A stretch of DNA of 64,000 nucleotides from Lachnospiraceae bacterium (GTDB lineage: Bacteria > Bacillota > Clostridia > Lachnospirales > Lachnospiraceae), in the NCBI GenBank assembly GCA_009911035.1, contig QXWO01000021.1, forward strand, positions 24,681 through 88,680. The letters are read 5' to 3'. The notes beneath the pieces are model-generated. The model worked only from the letters and a program-made list of their open reading frames with translations. It had not been told where the DNA came from and made no database searches. Every line of letters begins with the position of its first letter. The first letter of the stretch is position 1. Shown one piece after another: positions 18,430-27,649 of the stretch. The position numbers and the translations under genes are program-made.

Positions 18430-19128
18430 ATGCAGATACGGAATGATTTTAATTCTTATTCGGGAACAGAATACCGCCAGTCCCATACCCATCATATTAC
18501 CAAATGCCTGCATGAAGAGGAAACGAAAAAGCCGGAGGCCAAAGGCCAGGGGCCAGGCGCAAAGCCGGATACTTTCACCCAAAATAACAGGGAAGAAAAG
18601 GGCAGACAGATTTCCCCCGATCCTTACAGGGAAGAAGCAGCGGTGCGTAAAACAGGCATGAGAAAGGGACTGAAATTTGTAAAAGACATGTGGGATGCCA
18701 TGGGAGATGATAAAGGGGCGGATGGAAATGAAGCTGTTGTGTCAGAGGAAGGGGAGCCGTCAGACGGTGTTGCTGCAGCTTCCTCGGCGGTTAAGCAGGG
18801 ATTTCCCCATTATATCGTCAATAAATGGGAGCAGGTCAGGGAAAAGGTAAAGACGGCCTTAAGTTCGGCGCTGAAACGTTTCGGAAAGGGGAGCGGGGCC
18901 TTTGGCGCACTGGCTGACCCGGGGAATGGAAAAGAGGGGAGCAGGGAAGCCCTTACGGAAAAGGAAAAGAAGGGAACCAGAAGAAGCAGCCGGGTGACGG
19001 TCACAGCGGCGTATGAGGATTCCCACCTTATGGACTCATACAGTAAAAACGGGAAATACTGCCGTCTGGGGGAGAACCTTACTTACCAGAAAAATACCCC
19101 CGAAAAGAAGCTTGAAAATGGTGAATAA
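18430..19128 (+). CDS. Hydrophilic protein of unknown function
   Basis: 232 residues from ATG 18430 (GAGGA 5 bases upstream); in-frame ATGs at 18382, 18418 and 18424 are alternatives. No signal peptide or membrane segment. It opens with 'MQIRNDFNSYSGTEYRQSH', then a Lys/Glu/Gly-rich disordered middle, and closes with 'YSKNGKYCRLGENLTYQ'. I recall similar hypothetical proteins in Lachnospiraceae but know no function. It lies 61 bases after the GH25 gene and may be co-transcribed with it. Confidence 0.6.
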   Translation: MQIRNDFNSYSGTEYRQSHTHHITKCLHEEETKKPEAKGQGPGAKPDTFTQNNREEKGRQISPDPYREEAAVRKTGMRKGLKFVKDMWDAMGDDKGADGNEAVVSEEGEPSDGVAAASSAVKQGFPHYIVNKWEQVREKVKTALSSALKRFGKGSGAFGALADPGNGKEGSREALTEKEKKGTRRSSRVTVTAAYEDSHLMDSYSKNGKYCRLGENLTYQKNTPEKKLENGE

Positions 19129-19227
19129 ATGCTTGATAAACTTTTCCTAAAAAGGTATACTTAAAGCAGAATATGCCAAGTCAAAAGACCTATTCTAAAA
19201 ATCCAGATAAATCCGGGAGAAACCATT

Positions 19228-20160
19228 ATGGGCTATGCAGAGATACCTTATGACAGGAGAATTAAAGAAAATATCAGAAATTACACATTGATCAATCTTT
19301 ATGATATGGATATCATCAAGAAATACTTGAACAATCTGGCGGAGATTCTTGAACTGAATCTTCTTTTGACAGACCGCCACGGGGAAAAGGAAATTGTTGT
19401 GGGCGACAGTTTCGTGGGTTTTCACCCGGATGTGGTCAATGAGCCGGGGAGAAAGTTGCGGGTTCAGAACTATACCATAGGGCATTTGTATGTGAAACAG
19501 CTTTCAGAGAGCAGGGACAAGGCCCTGATAAATGAGATGGTGGACGGCACCATGAAGCTTTTGGACCGTTTAGGGGAGGAAGCTTATCTGCACAGGGAGA
19601 GCAGCATTTATCTGGAGGAACTGGAAAAGCAGCTTGAGGACAAGAAGCATAAGATTACCCAGAATGAGCGGGAGGACATCCTTACCGGGGTGTTCAATAA
19701 AATATTTTTTGAAAACAGGATGAAAGCCATTGACAGGTCGGAAGTGGTGCCAGTGGCAGTCATCAATGTGAATATCAACGACTGGAAGTTTGCCAACGAT
19801 CATTTCGGGGACGATGAGAGCGACCGCCTGATTAAGATTGTTGCCGATATTTTGAAGGAAGAAGCAAAGCAGTACTTTATACTCGGCAGGGTGGACGGAG
19901 ATGCGTTTGGCGTGCTGATTCCCATGGCTGAGGACGGGGAAGCAGAAAGTTATGCGGCAAGGGTACAGGAAAGGTGCAATACCTATGAAGATCCGGTTCT
20001 GGCGCCTTCGGTGGCGGCAGGCATCGTATACAAAACTAATATAGAAGAAACGCTGGAGGAACGGCTTTCGGACGCAGAATACGAAATGTTCAACAACAAA
20101 TTTGAAGTTAAAAACGCTCCGGGATATAAGGAGAGACTGACAAGAGGGATACATAATTAA
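19228..20160 (+). CDS. GGDEF-fold protein with degenerate active site
   Basis: 310 residues. The N-terminal 145 residues form a small sensor-like domain ending in a coiled coil ('YLEELEKQLEDKKHKITQNE'). A diguanylate-cyclase fold follows, starting at 'DILTGVFNKIFFENRM', with 'VPVAVINVNINDWKFANDHF' and the signature region 'GRVDGDAFGVLIP'. The canonical GGDEF is DGDAF here (residues 223-227), so the first Gly and the catalytic Glu are replaced. The protein is therefore probably not a working cyclase, but could bind GTP or act as an effector. It has no inhibitory RxxD site and no EAL domain. A good terminator follows. Confidence 0.8.
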   Translation: MGYAEIPYDRRIKENIRNYTLINLYDMDIIKKYLNNLAEILELNLLLTDRHGEKEIVVGDSFVGFHPDVVNEPGRKLRVQNYTIGHLYVKQLSESRDKALINEMVDGTMKLLDRLGEEAYLHRESSIYLEELEKQLEDKKHKITQNEREDILTGVFNKIFFENRMKAIDRSEVVPVAVINVNINDWKFANDHFGDDESDRLIKIVADILKEEAKQYFILGRVDGDAFGVLIPMAEDGEAESYAARVQERCNTYEDPVLAPSVAAGIVYKTNIEETLEERLSDAEYEMFNNKFEVKNAPGYKERLTRGIHN

Positions 20161-20219
20161 CAGGCAGGTAACGAACGTTGCTGTGCTTCGCGGGCCAGCT
20201 TACCGTAAGCAGAATGAAA

Positions 20220-20249
20220 AGGGCAGGAGAAAGGTTCCTGCTCTTTTTA
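20220..20249 (+). terminator. Rho-independent terminator after the GGDEF gene
   Basis: 9-bp stem (AGGGCAGGA with TCCTGCTCT, one G-U pair), 7-base loop, then five Ts. Confidence 0.85.
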
Positions 20250-20365
20250 TAATTCTAAACTATTTATTAAATCCAATTTTTATGATAAAAATGAGATAAC
20301 GAGAGAAAAAGAGAGAAAAAATGAGTATAATAGAATATATATGAATAAATAGCGTCTAACATCGT

Positions 20366-20394
20366 TTGCAAAGGAAAGCATATAAAATTAATAT
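20366..20394 (+). promoter_or_regulatory. Candidate groESL promoter
   Basis: TTGCAA, 17 bases, TAATAT, placing the transcript start near 20401 and the CIRCE operator immediately downstream, as in HrcA-controlled groE operons. Both boxes are imperfect. Confidence 0.45.
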
Positions 20395-20406
20395 AGGGTT
20401 TAGTAA

Positions 20407-20433
20407 TTAGCACTCGATATTATTGAGTGCTAA
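20407..20433 (+). promoter_or_regulatory. CIRCE operator (HrcA binding site)
   Basis: Exact consensus TTAGCACTC, 9-base spacer, GAGTGCTAA, 52 bases before groES. HrcA would repress the operon here until heat or misfolded protein titrates GroEL. Confidence 0.97.
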
Positions 20434-20485
20434 CAAAGACAAAACAAAGGTAAACAAATGAACTAAAATAAAGGAGGCAGTTAAA

Positions 20486-20770
20486 ATGAAGTTAGTACCA
20501 TTAGCAGACCGAGTTGTGTTAAAGCAGTTAGTAGCAGAAGAAACTACCAAATCAGGCATTGTCCTTCCGGGACAGAATAAAGAAAAACCCCAGCAGGCAG
20601 AAGTAGTTGCTGTTGGCCCCGGTGGTGTGGTAGACGGCAAGGAAGTAAAAATGGAAGTAAAGACCGGAGATCAGGTCATTTACTCCAAATATGCAGGGAC
20701 AGATGTAAAAATTGATGAAGAAGAATACATCATCGTAAAGCAGAGCGATATTCTTGCAGTGATCCAGTAG
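20486..20770 (+). CDS. groES: Co-chaperonin GroES
   Basis: 94 residues, the normal length. 'LVPLADRVVLKQL', the mobile loop 'EETTKSGIVLPGQN', 'VVAVGPGG' and 'GDQVIYSKYAGTDVKIDEEE' are diagnostic. It caps the GroEL ring during ATP-driven folding in the cytoplasm. An AAGGAGG site precedes the ATG and CIRCE controls transcription. groEL follows 66 bases downstream. Confidence 0.98.
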   Translation: MKLVPLADRVVLKQLVAEETTKSGIVLPGQNKEKPQQAEVVAVGPGGVVDGKEVKMEVKTGDQVIYSKYAGTDVKIDEEEYIIVKQSDILAVIQ

Positions 20771-20833
20771 TAAGAGGCCGGTCCAGACTGGCAGTACCAT
20801 GAATAATTTATTGAAAATATCAGGAGGCAATGA

Positions 20834-22462
<1,629 letters not shown>

Positions 22463-22553
22463 GCGTTGCCGTTCATGAAGTGAATTTCTTATAAATTTGT
22501 AAATACTGCTGTGAAGGAAGTCAACAGGCAGACGTTATAATTGGTTTAAAAAG

Positions 22554-22584
22554 CGGGTATGCTATAAAGTATGCCCGTTTTTTT
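22554..22584 (+). terminator. Rho-independent terminator of groESL
   Basis: 10-bp stem (CGGGTATGCT with AGTATGCCCG, two G-U pairs), 4-base loop, then seven Ts. Confidence 0.9.
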
Positions 22585-22691
22585 GCATAAACTTAAGTTA
22601 TTTGGCACATTGACGAACTTTATTAAAGAATATATAATATCATAATATGACAAAGAAAACAGAAACAGAACGCATCTGAGGGTGTAACTTT

Positions 22692-25016
22692 ATGACGGAA
22701 GAAAAAGATATCAGACAGACCAAAAGTGAAATCGTATTTGATGATGGCCGGATTGAAGCCATCCAGGAATTCCAGAGCCCCGAACAATTGTACAGGGACT
22801 TAGTTCTGCGTGTCCAGAAGTATCACCCTTCTGATGATACGTCCCTGATAGAAAAAGCCTATCATCTGGCTGCCAAAGCCCATGAAAATCAGGTGCGCAA
22901 GTCCGGGGAGCCGTATATTATCCATCCCTTGTGCGTGGCCATTGTACTGGCGGACCTTGAAATGGATAAGGAGACGATCGCAGCCGGACTTCTGCATGAT
23001 GTGATCGAGGATACCATCATGACGGAAGGGGAGATCACGGAGCAGTTTGGGAAAGATGTGGCGCTTTTAGTGGACGGCGTGACCAAGCTGGAACAGCTCC
23101 AGTTTTCCAGCGAAAGTGGGGATAAGACCCTTGACCGGTTTGAAATGCAGGCGGAAAACCTGCGTAAGATGTTCCTTGCGATGGCGAAGGACATCCGGGT
23201 CATCATTATCAAACTTGCAGACAGACTTCACAATATGCGCACCCTGAAATATAAAAGCCCGGAAAGCCAGCAGAGGATTGCAAGGGAGACCATGGAAATC
23301 TATTCTCCCATTGCCCAGCGGCTCGGTATTTCCAAGATCAAGGTGGAGCTGGACGATCTGTCGCTTAAATATTTAGAGCCGGAAGCTTATTATGATTTGG
23401 TGGATAAAATTGCCGTGCGCAAAAGCGTGCGGGAGAAATATATTCAGAATATCGTAGACGAGGTCAGTGAGCATATTGTCAATGCAGGCATCAAAGCCCA
23501 GATTGACGGCCGGGTGAAGCATTTTTTCAGTATCTACAAAAAAATGAAGAACCAGAATAAAACCATTGACCAGATTTATGATTTGTTTGCGGTGCGCATC
23601 ATCGTGGACACGGTGAAGGACTGCTATGCGGCGCTGGGTGTGATTCATGAGATGTATAAACCTATACCGGGGCGTTTCAAGGATTATATTGCCATGCCCA
23701 AGGCCAATATGTACCAGTCCCTTCACACGACATTGATTGGAAACAGCGGCCAGCCTTTTGAAATCCAGATACGTACTTACGAGATGCACAAGGCGGCGGA
23801 GTACGGCATTGCTGCCCACTGGAAATATAAAGTGGCTTCGGATGGCAAGAAAATTGAGGATTCCGAGGAGGAAAAGCTTTCCTGGCTGCGCCAGATACTG
23901 GAATGGCAGCGGGATATGTCGGACAACAAGGAATTCATGAATCTTTTGAAAAGTGATTTGGATTTATTTTCCGACAGCGTATACTGCTTTACGCCTACGG
24001 GGGAGGTGAAGAACCTGCCTGCAGGCTCCACCCCCATTGATTTTGCCTACAGCATCCACAGTGCAGTGGGGAATAAGATGATAGGCGCAAGGGTAAACGG
24101 ACGGCTGGTGACCATAGAGTATGAGATCAAAAACGGCGACAGAATCGAGATCCTGACTTCCCAGAATTCCAAAGGCCCGAGCAGGGACTGGCTCAATGTG
24201 GTCAAAAGCACCCAGGCCAAGAACAAGATCAACCAGTGGTTTAAGAATGAATTCAAGGAAGAAAATATCATAAAGGGCAAAGATCTTTTAAATCTCTACT
24301 GCCGGGCAAAGGGCATTAACGCGCCCGACATTATGCGGACGGAATACATGCAGGTGATTATGCATAAGTACGGATTCAGGGACTGGGAGTCGGTGCTTGC
24401 GGCTGTGGGACACGGGGGACTGAAGGAAGGGCAGATCGTCAATAAGATGATGGAGCACTACGAGAAGGACCACAAGAAGGAACTGACCAATGAGGAAGTC
24501 CTGGCCGCCGTTGCGGAGAGCGGACAGACGCGCAGGCCGGCCAGAATCAAGTCCCGCAGCGATATCATGGTAAAAGGAATCCACGATCTGGCAGTGCGCT
24601 TTCCCAAGTGCTGTTCTCCTGTGCCGGGAGACGAGATTGTGGGATTCATCACCAGAGGCAGGGGCATTTCCATTCACAGGACCGACTGTATCAATATCAT
24701 CAATCTGCCGGAAATAGAACGGGAGCGGCTGATGGATGCAGAGTGGGAGGCTTCCCCTAATGAAGCCGGAAGCGAAAAGTATCTGGCAGAGATTAAGATT
24801 TATGCCAACAACAGGAACGGGCTTCTGGCGGATATATCCCGTGCATTGACGGAAAAGAGCATTGATATCCTGTCCATGAATACCAGAGTCAATAAGCAGG
24901 GAGTCGCAACACTTGCCACTTCTTTTGAAATCACCAGCAGGGATGAATTAAACCGGATCATTGACAAGATCAATTCCATAGAAAGCGTAATAGATATAGA
25001 GAGAACTACCGGGTGA
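22692..25016 (+). CDS. Bifunctional (p)ppGpp synthetase/hydrolase (RelA/SpoT homologue)
   Basis: 774 residues, full length. Domain order: HD hydrolase (about 45-200, with 'AAGLLHDVIEDT' and 'KLADRLHNMRTL'), synthetase (about 240-390, with 'YKPIPGRFKDYIAMPKANM' and 'YQSLHTTLIG'), TGS (about 420-480, 'VYCFTPTGEVKNLPAGSTPI'), a helical/zinc-finger-like region with 'FPKCCSPVPGDEIVG', and a C-terminal ACT domain ('NNRNGLLADISRALTEKSID'). Both catalytic domains keep their key motifs, so the enzyme should make and destroy the stringent alarmone. Gene symbol varies by genome (rel, relA). Starts at ATG 22692 after a GAGGGTG site. Confidence 0.96.
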   Translation: MTEEKDIRQTKSEIVFDDGRIEAIQEFQSPEQLYRDLVLRVQKYHPSDDTSLIEKAYHLAAKAHENQVRKSGEPYIIHPLCVAIVLADLEMDKETIAAGLLHDVIEDTIMTEGEITEQFGKDVALLVDGVTKLEQLQFSSESGDKTLDRFEMQAENLRKMFLAMAKDIRVIIIKLADRLHNMRTLKYKSPESQQRIARETMEIYSPIAQRLGISKIKVELDDLSLKYLEPEAYYDLVDKIAVRKSVREKYIQNIVDEVSEHIVNAGIKAQIDGRVKHFFSIYKKMKNQNKTIDQIYDLFAVRIIVDTVKDCYAALGVIHEMYKPIPGRFKDYIAMPKANMYQSLHTTLIGNSGQPFEIQIRTYEMHKAAEYGIAAHWKYKVASDGKKIEDSEEEKLSWLRQILEWQRDMSDNKEFMNLLKSDLDLFSDSVYCFTPTGEVKNLPAGSTPIDFAYSIHSAVGNKMIGARVNGRLVTIEYEIKNGDRIEILTSQNSKGPSRDWLNVVKSTQAKNKINQWFKNEFKEENIIKGKDLLNLYCRAKGINAPDIMRTEYMQVIMHKYGFRDWESVLAAVGHGGLKEGQIVNKMMEHYEKDHKKELTNEEVLAAVAESGQTRRPARIKSRSDIMVKGIHDLAVRFPKCCSPVPGDEIVGFITRGRGISIHRTDCINIINLPEIERERLMDAEWEASPNEAGSEKYLAEIKIYANNRNGLLADISRALTEKSIDILSMNTRVNKQGVATLATSFEITSRDELNRIIDKINSIESVIDIERTTG

Positions 25017-25018
25017 TC

Positions 25019-25071
25019 CCCCACAGGTAAGGCAGCCCTGCCGGCATGGATATGCGGCTGTTTCTGTGGGG
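25019..25071 (+). terminator. Hairpin between the (p)ppGpp synthetase and hydrolase genes
   Basis: CCCCACAG pairs exactly with CTGTGGGG, with an inner CAGCC/GGCTG stem. No U-tract; may attenuate rather than terminate. Confidence 0.4.
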
Positions 25072-25107
25072 CACTGGCTTAAAAATACGGATAAAGGAGA
25101 GTGTGGG

Positions 25108-25752
25108 ATGGCTGATTTGAAAATAGGCAGGATCGTGCTTGGCATGTGCCAGACAAATTGCTATTTTGTGTATAAGGACGGAGAAGATGCCCAGGAGGAA
25201 AGAAGCGTGCTCGTCTTTGACCCTGGGGATAAGGGAGAGTATATTTACAGCAGACTGAAAGAAAAAGGATTCTGCCCGGCGGCAATTTTACTTACCCACG
25301 GCCATTTTGACCATATCTGGGGCGTGGAGGAACTGCAAAAGCTTTCGGGGGCAAAGCTTTATGCTTACGAAGAAGAAAAGGACGTCTGTGAGAGCGCTTC
25401 GGTAAATGTTTCCAAAGGAGCCGGGCGGCCCTGTACAGTGAAAGCCGACGTTTATTTAAAAGACGGGGAAGAAGTCACTATTGAGGGCATGACCTGCAGG
25501 CTGATCGCTACGCCTGGGCATACCAAAGGAAGCTGCTGTTATTATTTTGAGGATAATAAAATATTGATCAGTGGGGATACTTTATTTCAGGAATCGGTAG
25601 GCAGGACAGACCTTCCTACAGGAAGCATGGGGGTACTTGTGCGTTCTGTGAAGGAAAAGCTTATGCCGCTCCCGGAGGAGGTAAAGGTTTATCCGGGGCA
25701 TGGGGAATCTACCACTATTGGGTACGAGAAGCAGTACAATCCTTTTTTGTAA
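25108..25752 (+). CDS. Metallo-beta-lactamase-fold hydrolase, glyoxalase II-like
   Basis: 214 residues from ATG 25108, chosen because AAGGAGAG lies 6 bases upstream. The metal-binding motifs are complete: 'THGHFDHIWG' (HxHxDH), 'TPGHTKGSCCYYF', 'ISGDTLF' and 'VYPGHGEST'. Size and motif spacing match the single-domain YcbL-like branch of the family, which hydrolyses thioesters such as S-lactoylglutathione analogues. The physiological substrate cannot be read from sequence. Confidence 0.9.
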   Translation: MADLKIGRIVLGMCQTNCYFVYKDGEDAQEERSVLVFDPGDKGEYIYSRLKEKGFCPAAILLTHGHFDHIWGVEELQKLSGAKLYAYEEEKDVCESASVNVSKGAGRPCTVKADVYLKDGEEVTIEGMTCRLIATPGHTKGSCCYYFEDNKILISGDTLFQESVGRTDLPTGSMGVLVRSVKEKLMPLPEEVKVYPGHGESTTIGYEKQYNPFL

Positions 25753-25890
25753 ATAAAAGTAAACGGCAGGTTGTATGTGGCGTTTTTACTATTTATGGGA
25801 ATCAGACAACAGTATCCAGAGCGTGTTTGAAAATAAACAGGAACAGCATATACCGGCACGGTATATGAGGAAAAACGGGGGATGAAAGCA

Positions 25891-27090
25891 ATGAAAAAAT
25901 TAGTATTGGCAGCAGTGGGATTATCAGTATGTATGGCCCTTGCAGGGTGTGGGAAAAAGCCTGTGCCGGAACCAGCGCCTGAACCTGCTGTTGAGAAGGT
26001 GGAAGAAACAGAGGTGGAAAAAAAGGAGCCGGAAGTAGAGCAGGAGGCACCGGAAGCACAGGCACCGCCGGCAGCTCAGGGCGTTCCGGTCATTCTGGAG
26101 CGGCAGACGGTAAACGGAAAGAGACAGAGTTACCTTACCGGACAATGGAAGGATGAAAAGGTAGTTACAAGACGTCCTATTGCGGTTATGATCCCTAACA
26201 ACTCCCCGGCCATGCCCCAGTATGGCATTTCCAGGGCAAGCATTATCTATGAAGCCCCTGTGGAAGGGCGCATCACAAGACTGATGGGGATCTTTGAGGA
26301 CTTTGACGGCCTGGACAGGATCGGTCCGGTCAGAAGCAGCCGTGATTATTTTGTGTATGTTGCCATGGGATATGAGGCAATTTACTGTAACTGGGGCCTT
26401 GCAGTGCCCTATGTGGAAGAACTGATAAACAGAGACAGCGTCCAAAATATCAGCGCAGCAGTGGAGGGCATCCACAATCCTGCCCAGGAAGCCTTTGGCA
26501 GGGTGAGCCGTCCGGGTTATGCAAAAGAATTTACAGGCTATTTGTTTATAGACGGTATGATGAAAGCTGCCAGCAGGCTTGGCTATAACTGGAGTTATGA
26601 CAGTGCTTATGTGCCGCCCTTTACTTTTGCAGCGGACAATGCAAGGGCAGAAAACAATTATGGCAGCGCACCAGGGGCAACTTTGATTTACCCCGGCGGA
26701 CAGAGCGGCAACAAAGGCGGGTATGGTGCTTACAATCCTTACTTTGAGTATAATGCGCAGGATGGGCTTTACCGCAGATACCAGAACGGCAGTGCCCAGA
26801 CAGATGAAATAGACGGCAGCCAGCTTGCAGTATCGAACGTGGTATTCCAGTACTGTCACGGAGAAGTGAGAGACAGCCATGATTACCTTGCCTTCGGCGT
26901 ACATGGGGAGGGGAAGGCCATTGTCTTTACAGGGGGAAAAGTCATTGAAGGCACCTGGAAGAGATATAACGGCGATGCCACACCTGCAAAGTTCTATGAT
27001 AAGAGCGGCAAAGAAATCATATTTAACCAGGGAAAGACTTGGATATGCAACATCTGGGATGAATATGGACAGTTTGCAGAATATAAATAG
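25891..27090 (+). CDS. DUF3048 (YerB-like) lipoprotein
   Basis: 399 residues from ATG 25891 (GGGGGAT upstream; ATG 25882 also in frame). The signal peptide has lipobox LAGC with Cys 20. A Pro/Glu-rich linker (about 23-70) follows, then the two-part DUF3048 domain: 'RPIAVMIPNNSPAMPQYGIS', 'ASIIYEAPVEGRITRLMGIF' and 'RIGPVRSSRDYFV' in the N-part, and 'VVFQYCHGEVRD' and 'GTWKRYNGDATPAKFYDKSG' in the C-part. Family function is unknown; B. subtilis YerB is a membrane lipoprotein of the same type. Anchored to the outer face of the membrane. A terminator follows. Confidence 0.9.
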   Translation: MKKLVLAAVGLSVCMALAGCGKKPVPEPAPEPAVEKVEETEVEKKEPEVEQEAPEAQAPPAAQGVPVILERQTVNGKRQSYLTGQWKDEKVVTRRPIAVMIPNNSPAMPQYGISRASIIYEAPVEGRITRLMGIFEDFDGLDRIGPVRSSRDYFVYVAMGYEAIYCNWGLAVPYVEELINRDSVQNISAAVEGIHNPAQEAFGRVSRPGYAKEFTGYLFIDGMMKAASRLGYNWSYDSAYVPPFTFAADNARAENNYGSAPGATLIYPGGQSGNKGGYGAYNPYFEYNAQDGLYRRYQNGSAQTDEIDGSQLAVSNVVFQYCHGEVRDSHDYLAFGVHGEGKAIVFTGGKVIEGTWKRYNGDATPAKFYDKSGKEIIFNQGKTWICNIWDEYGQFAEYK

Positions 27091-27108
27091 AAATAGAAAA
27101 ATTTCCAT

Positions 27109-27144
27109 AAACACATGTGGTTTACAACTACATGTGTTTTGTGT
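27109..27144 (+). terminator. Rho-independent terminator after the DUF3048 gene
   Basis: 12-bp stem (AAACACATGTGG with CTACATGTGTTT, one G-U pair), 7-base loop, then TTTTGTGT. Confidence 0.75.
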
Positions 27145-27206
27145 ATAATAGCTTTTGACGAACATTGGAAATTAAATAGAGAAGATTGTCATTGTTTCCC
27201 TAATCT

Positions 27207-27385
27207 AGCGCCATGGCCTTTTTGGGGTCTGTTTTGATCAGGTGCCAAAGAAGGCTGACGAGGAAAAGAGTTATCGAAAATTCGGCGGATGCTCTTTCGT
27301 ATGCCTCCGGTGCGAGATATACCGGCAAATATGCAGGTAACTGCAAAACAAATACGGTATAGCGGAGGAAATCTGGATGAACTTC
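27207..27385 (+). ncRNA. glmS ribozyme (GlcN6P-activated self-cleaving riboswitch)
   Basis: The self-cleavage sequence A|GCGCC lies at 27207-27212, with the cut expected between 27207 and 27208. After a variable P1 arm come 'GGCTGACGAGG' (27253-27263) and 'GTTATCGAAAATTCGGCGG' (27270-27288), which match the conserved pseudoknot core of known glmS ribozymes. P3/P4-like hairpins follow (CCGGTGCGAGATATACCGG and GCAGGTAACTGC). It sits in the 5' leader of glmS and would cleave the mRNA when glucosamine-6-phosphate is abundant. The 3' boundary is approximate. Confidence 0.93.
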
Positions 27386-27649
27386 CGGGAGAGGATCTAT
27401 AAAAGAGCTTTTGAAATAATGTGTGTTCTGATTTGCAGACATGAAATTCTACACATTTTGAGATGCCCTGCATAGAATAAACACCGGGAAGTGTATGATG
27501 CCAAAGGCTGGACCCCGGCGGGCCGGTTCATGGAATTTGCAGACGGCCATGCTTTGCAGGCCAGCTTTTGGAGATAGGATTTGGAAACCCTGATGCGCAG
27601 GACGGCGCAAAGGGTAATGATAAATAATAGAAAGATGAGGGAAACGACA

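Noticed and set aside
25924-27165. 413-codon open frame on the minus strand
   Set aside because: Exactly antisense to the DUF3048 lipoprotein, which has a signal peptide, conserved motifs and a ribosome site; the antisense product is Cys/His-rich and lacks family features.
27200-27442. 80-codon minus-strand frame
   Set aside because: Lies over the glmS ribozyme core on the other strand; RNA structure explains the conservation.
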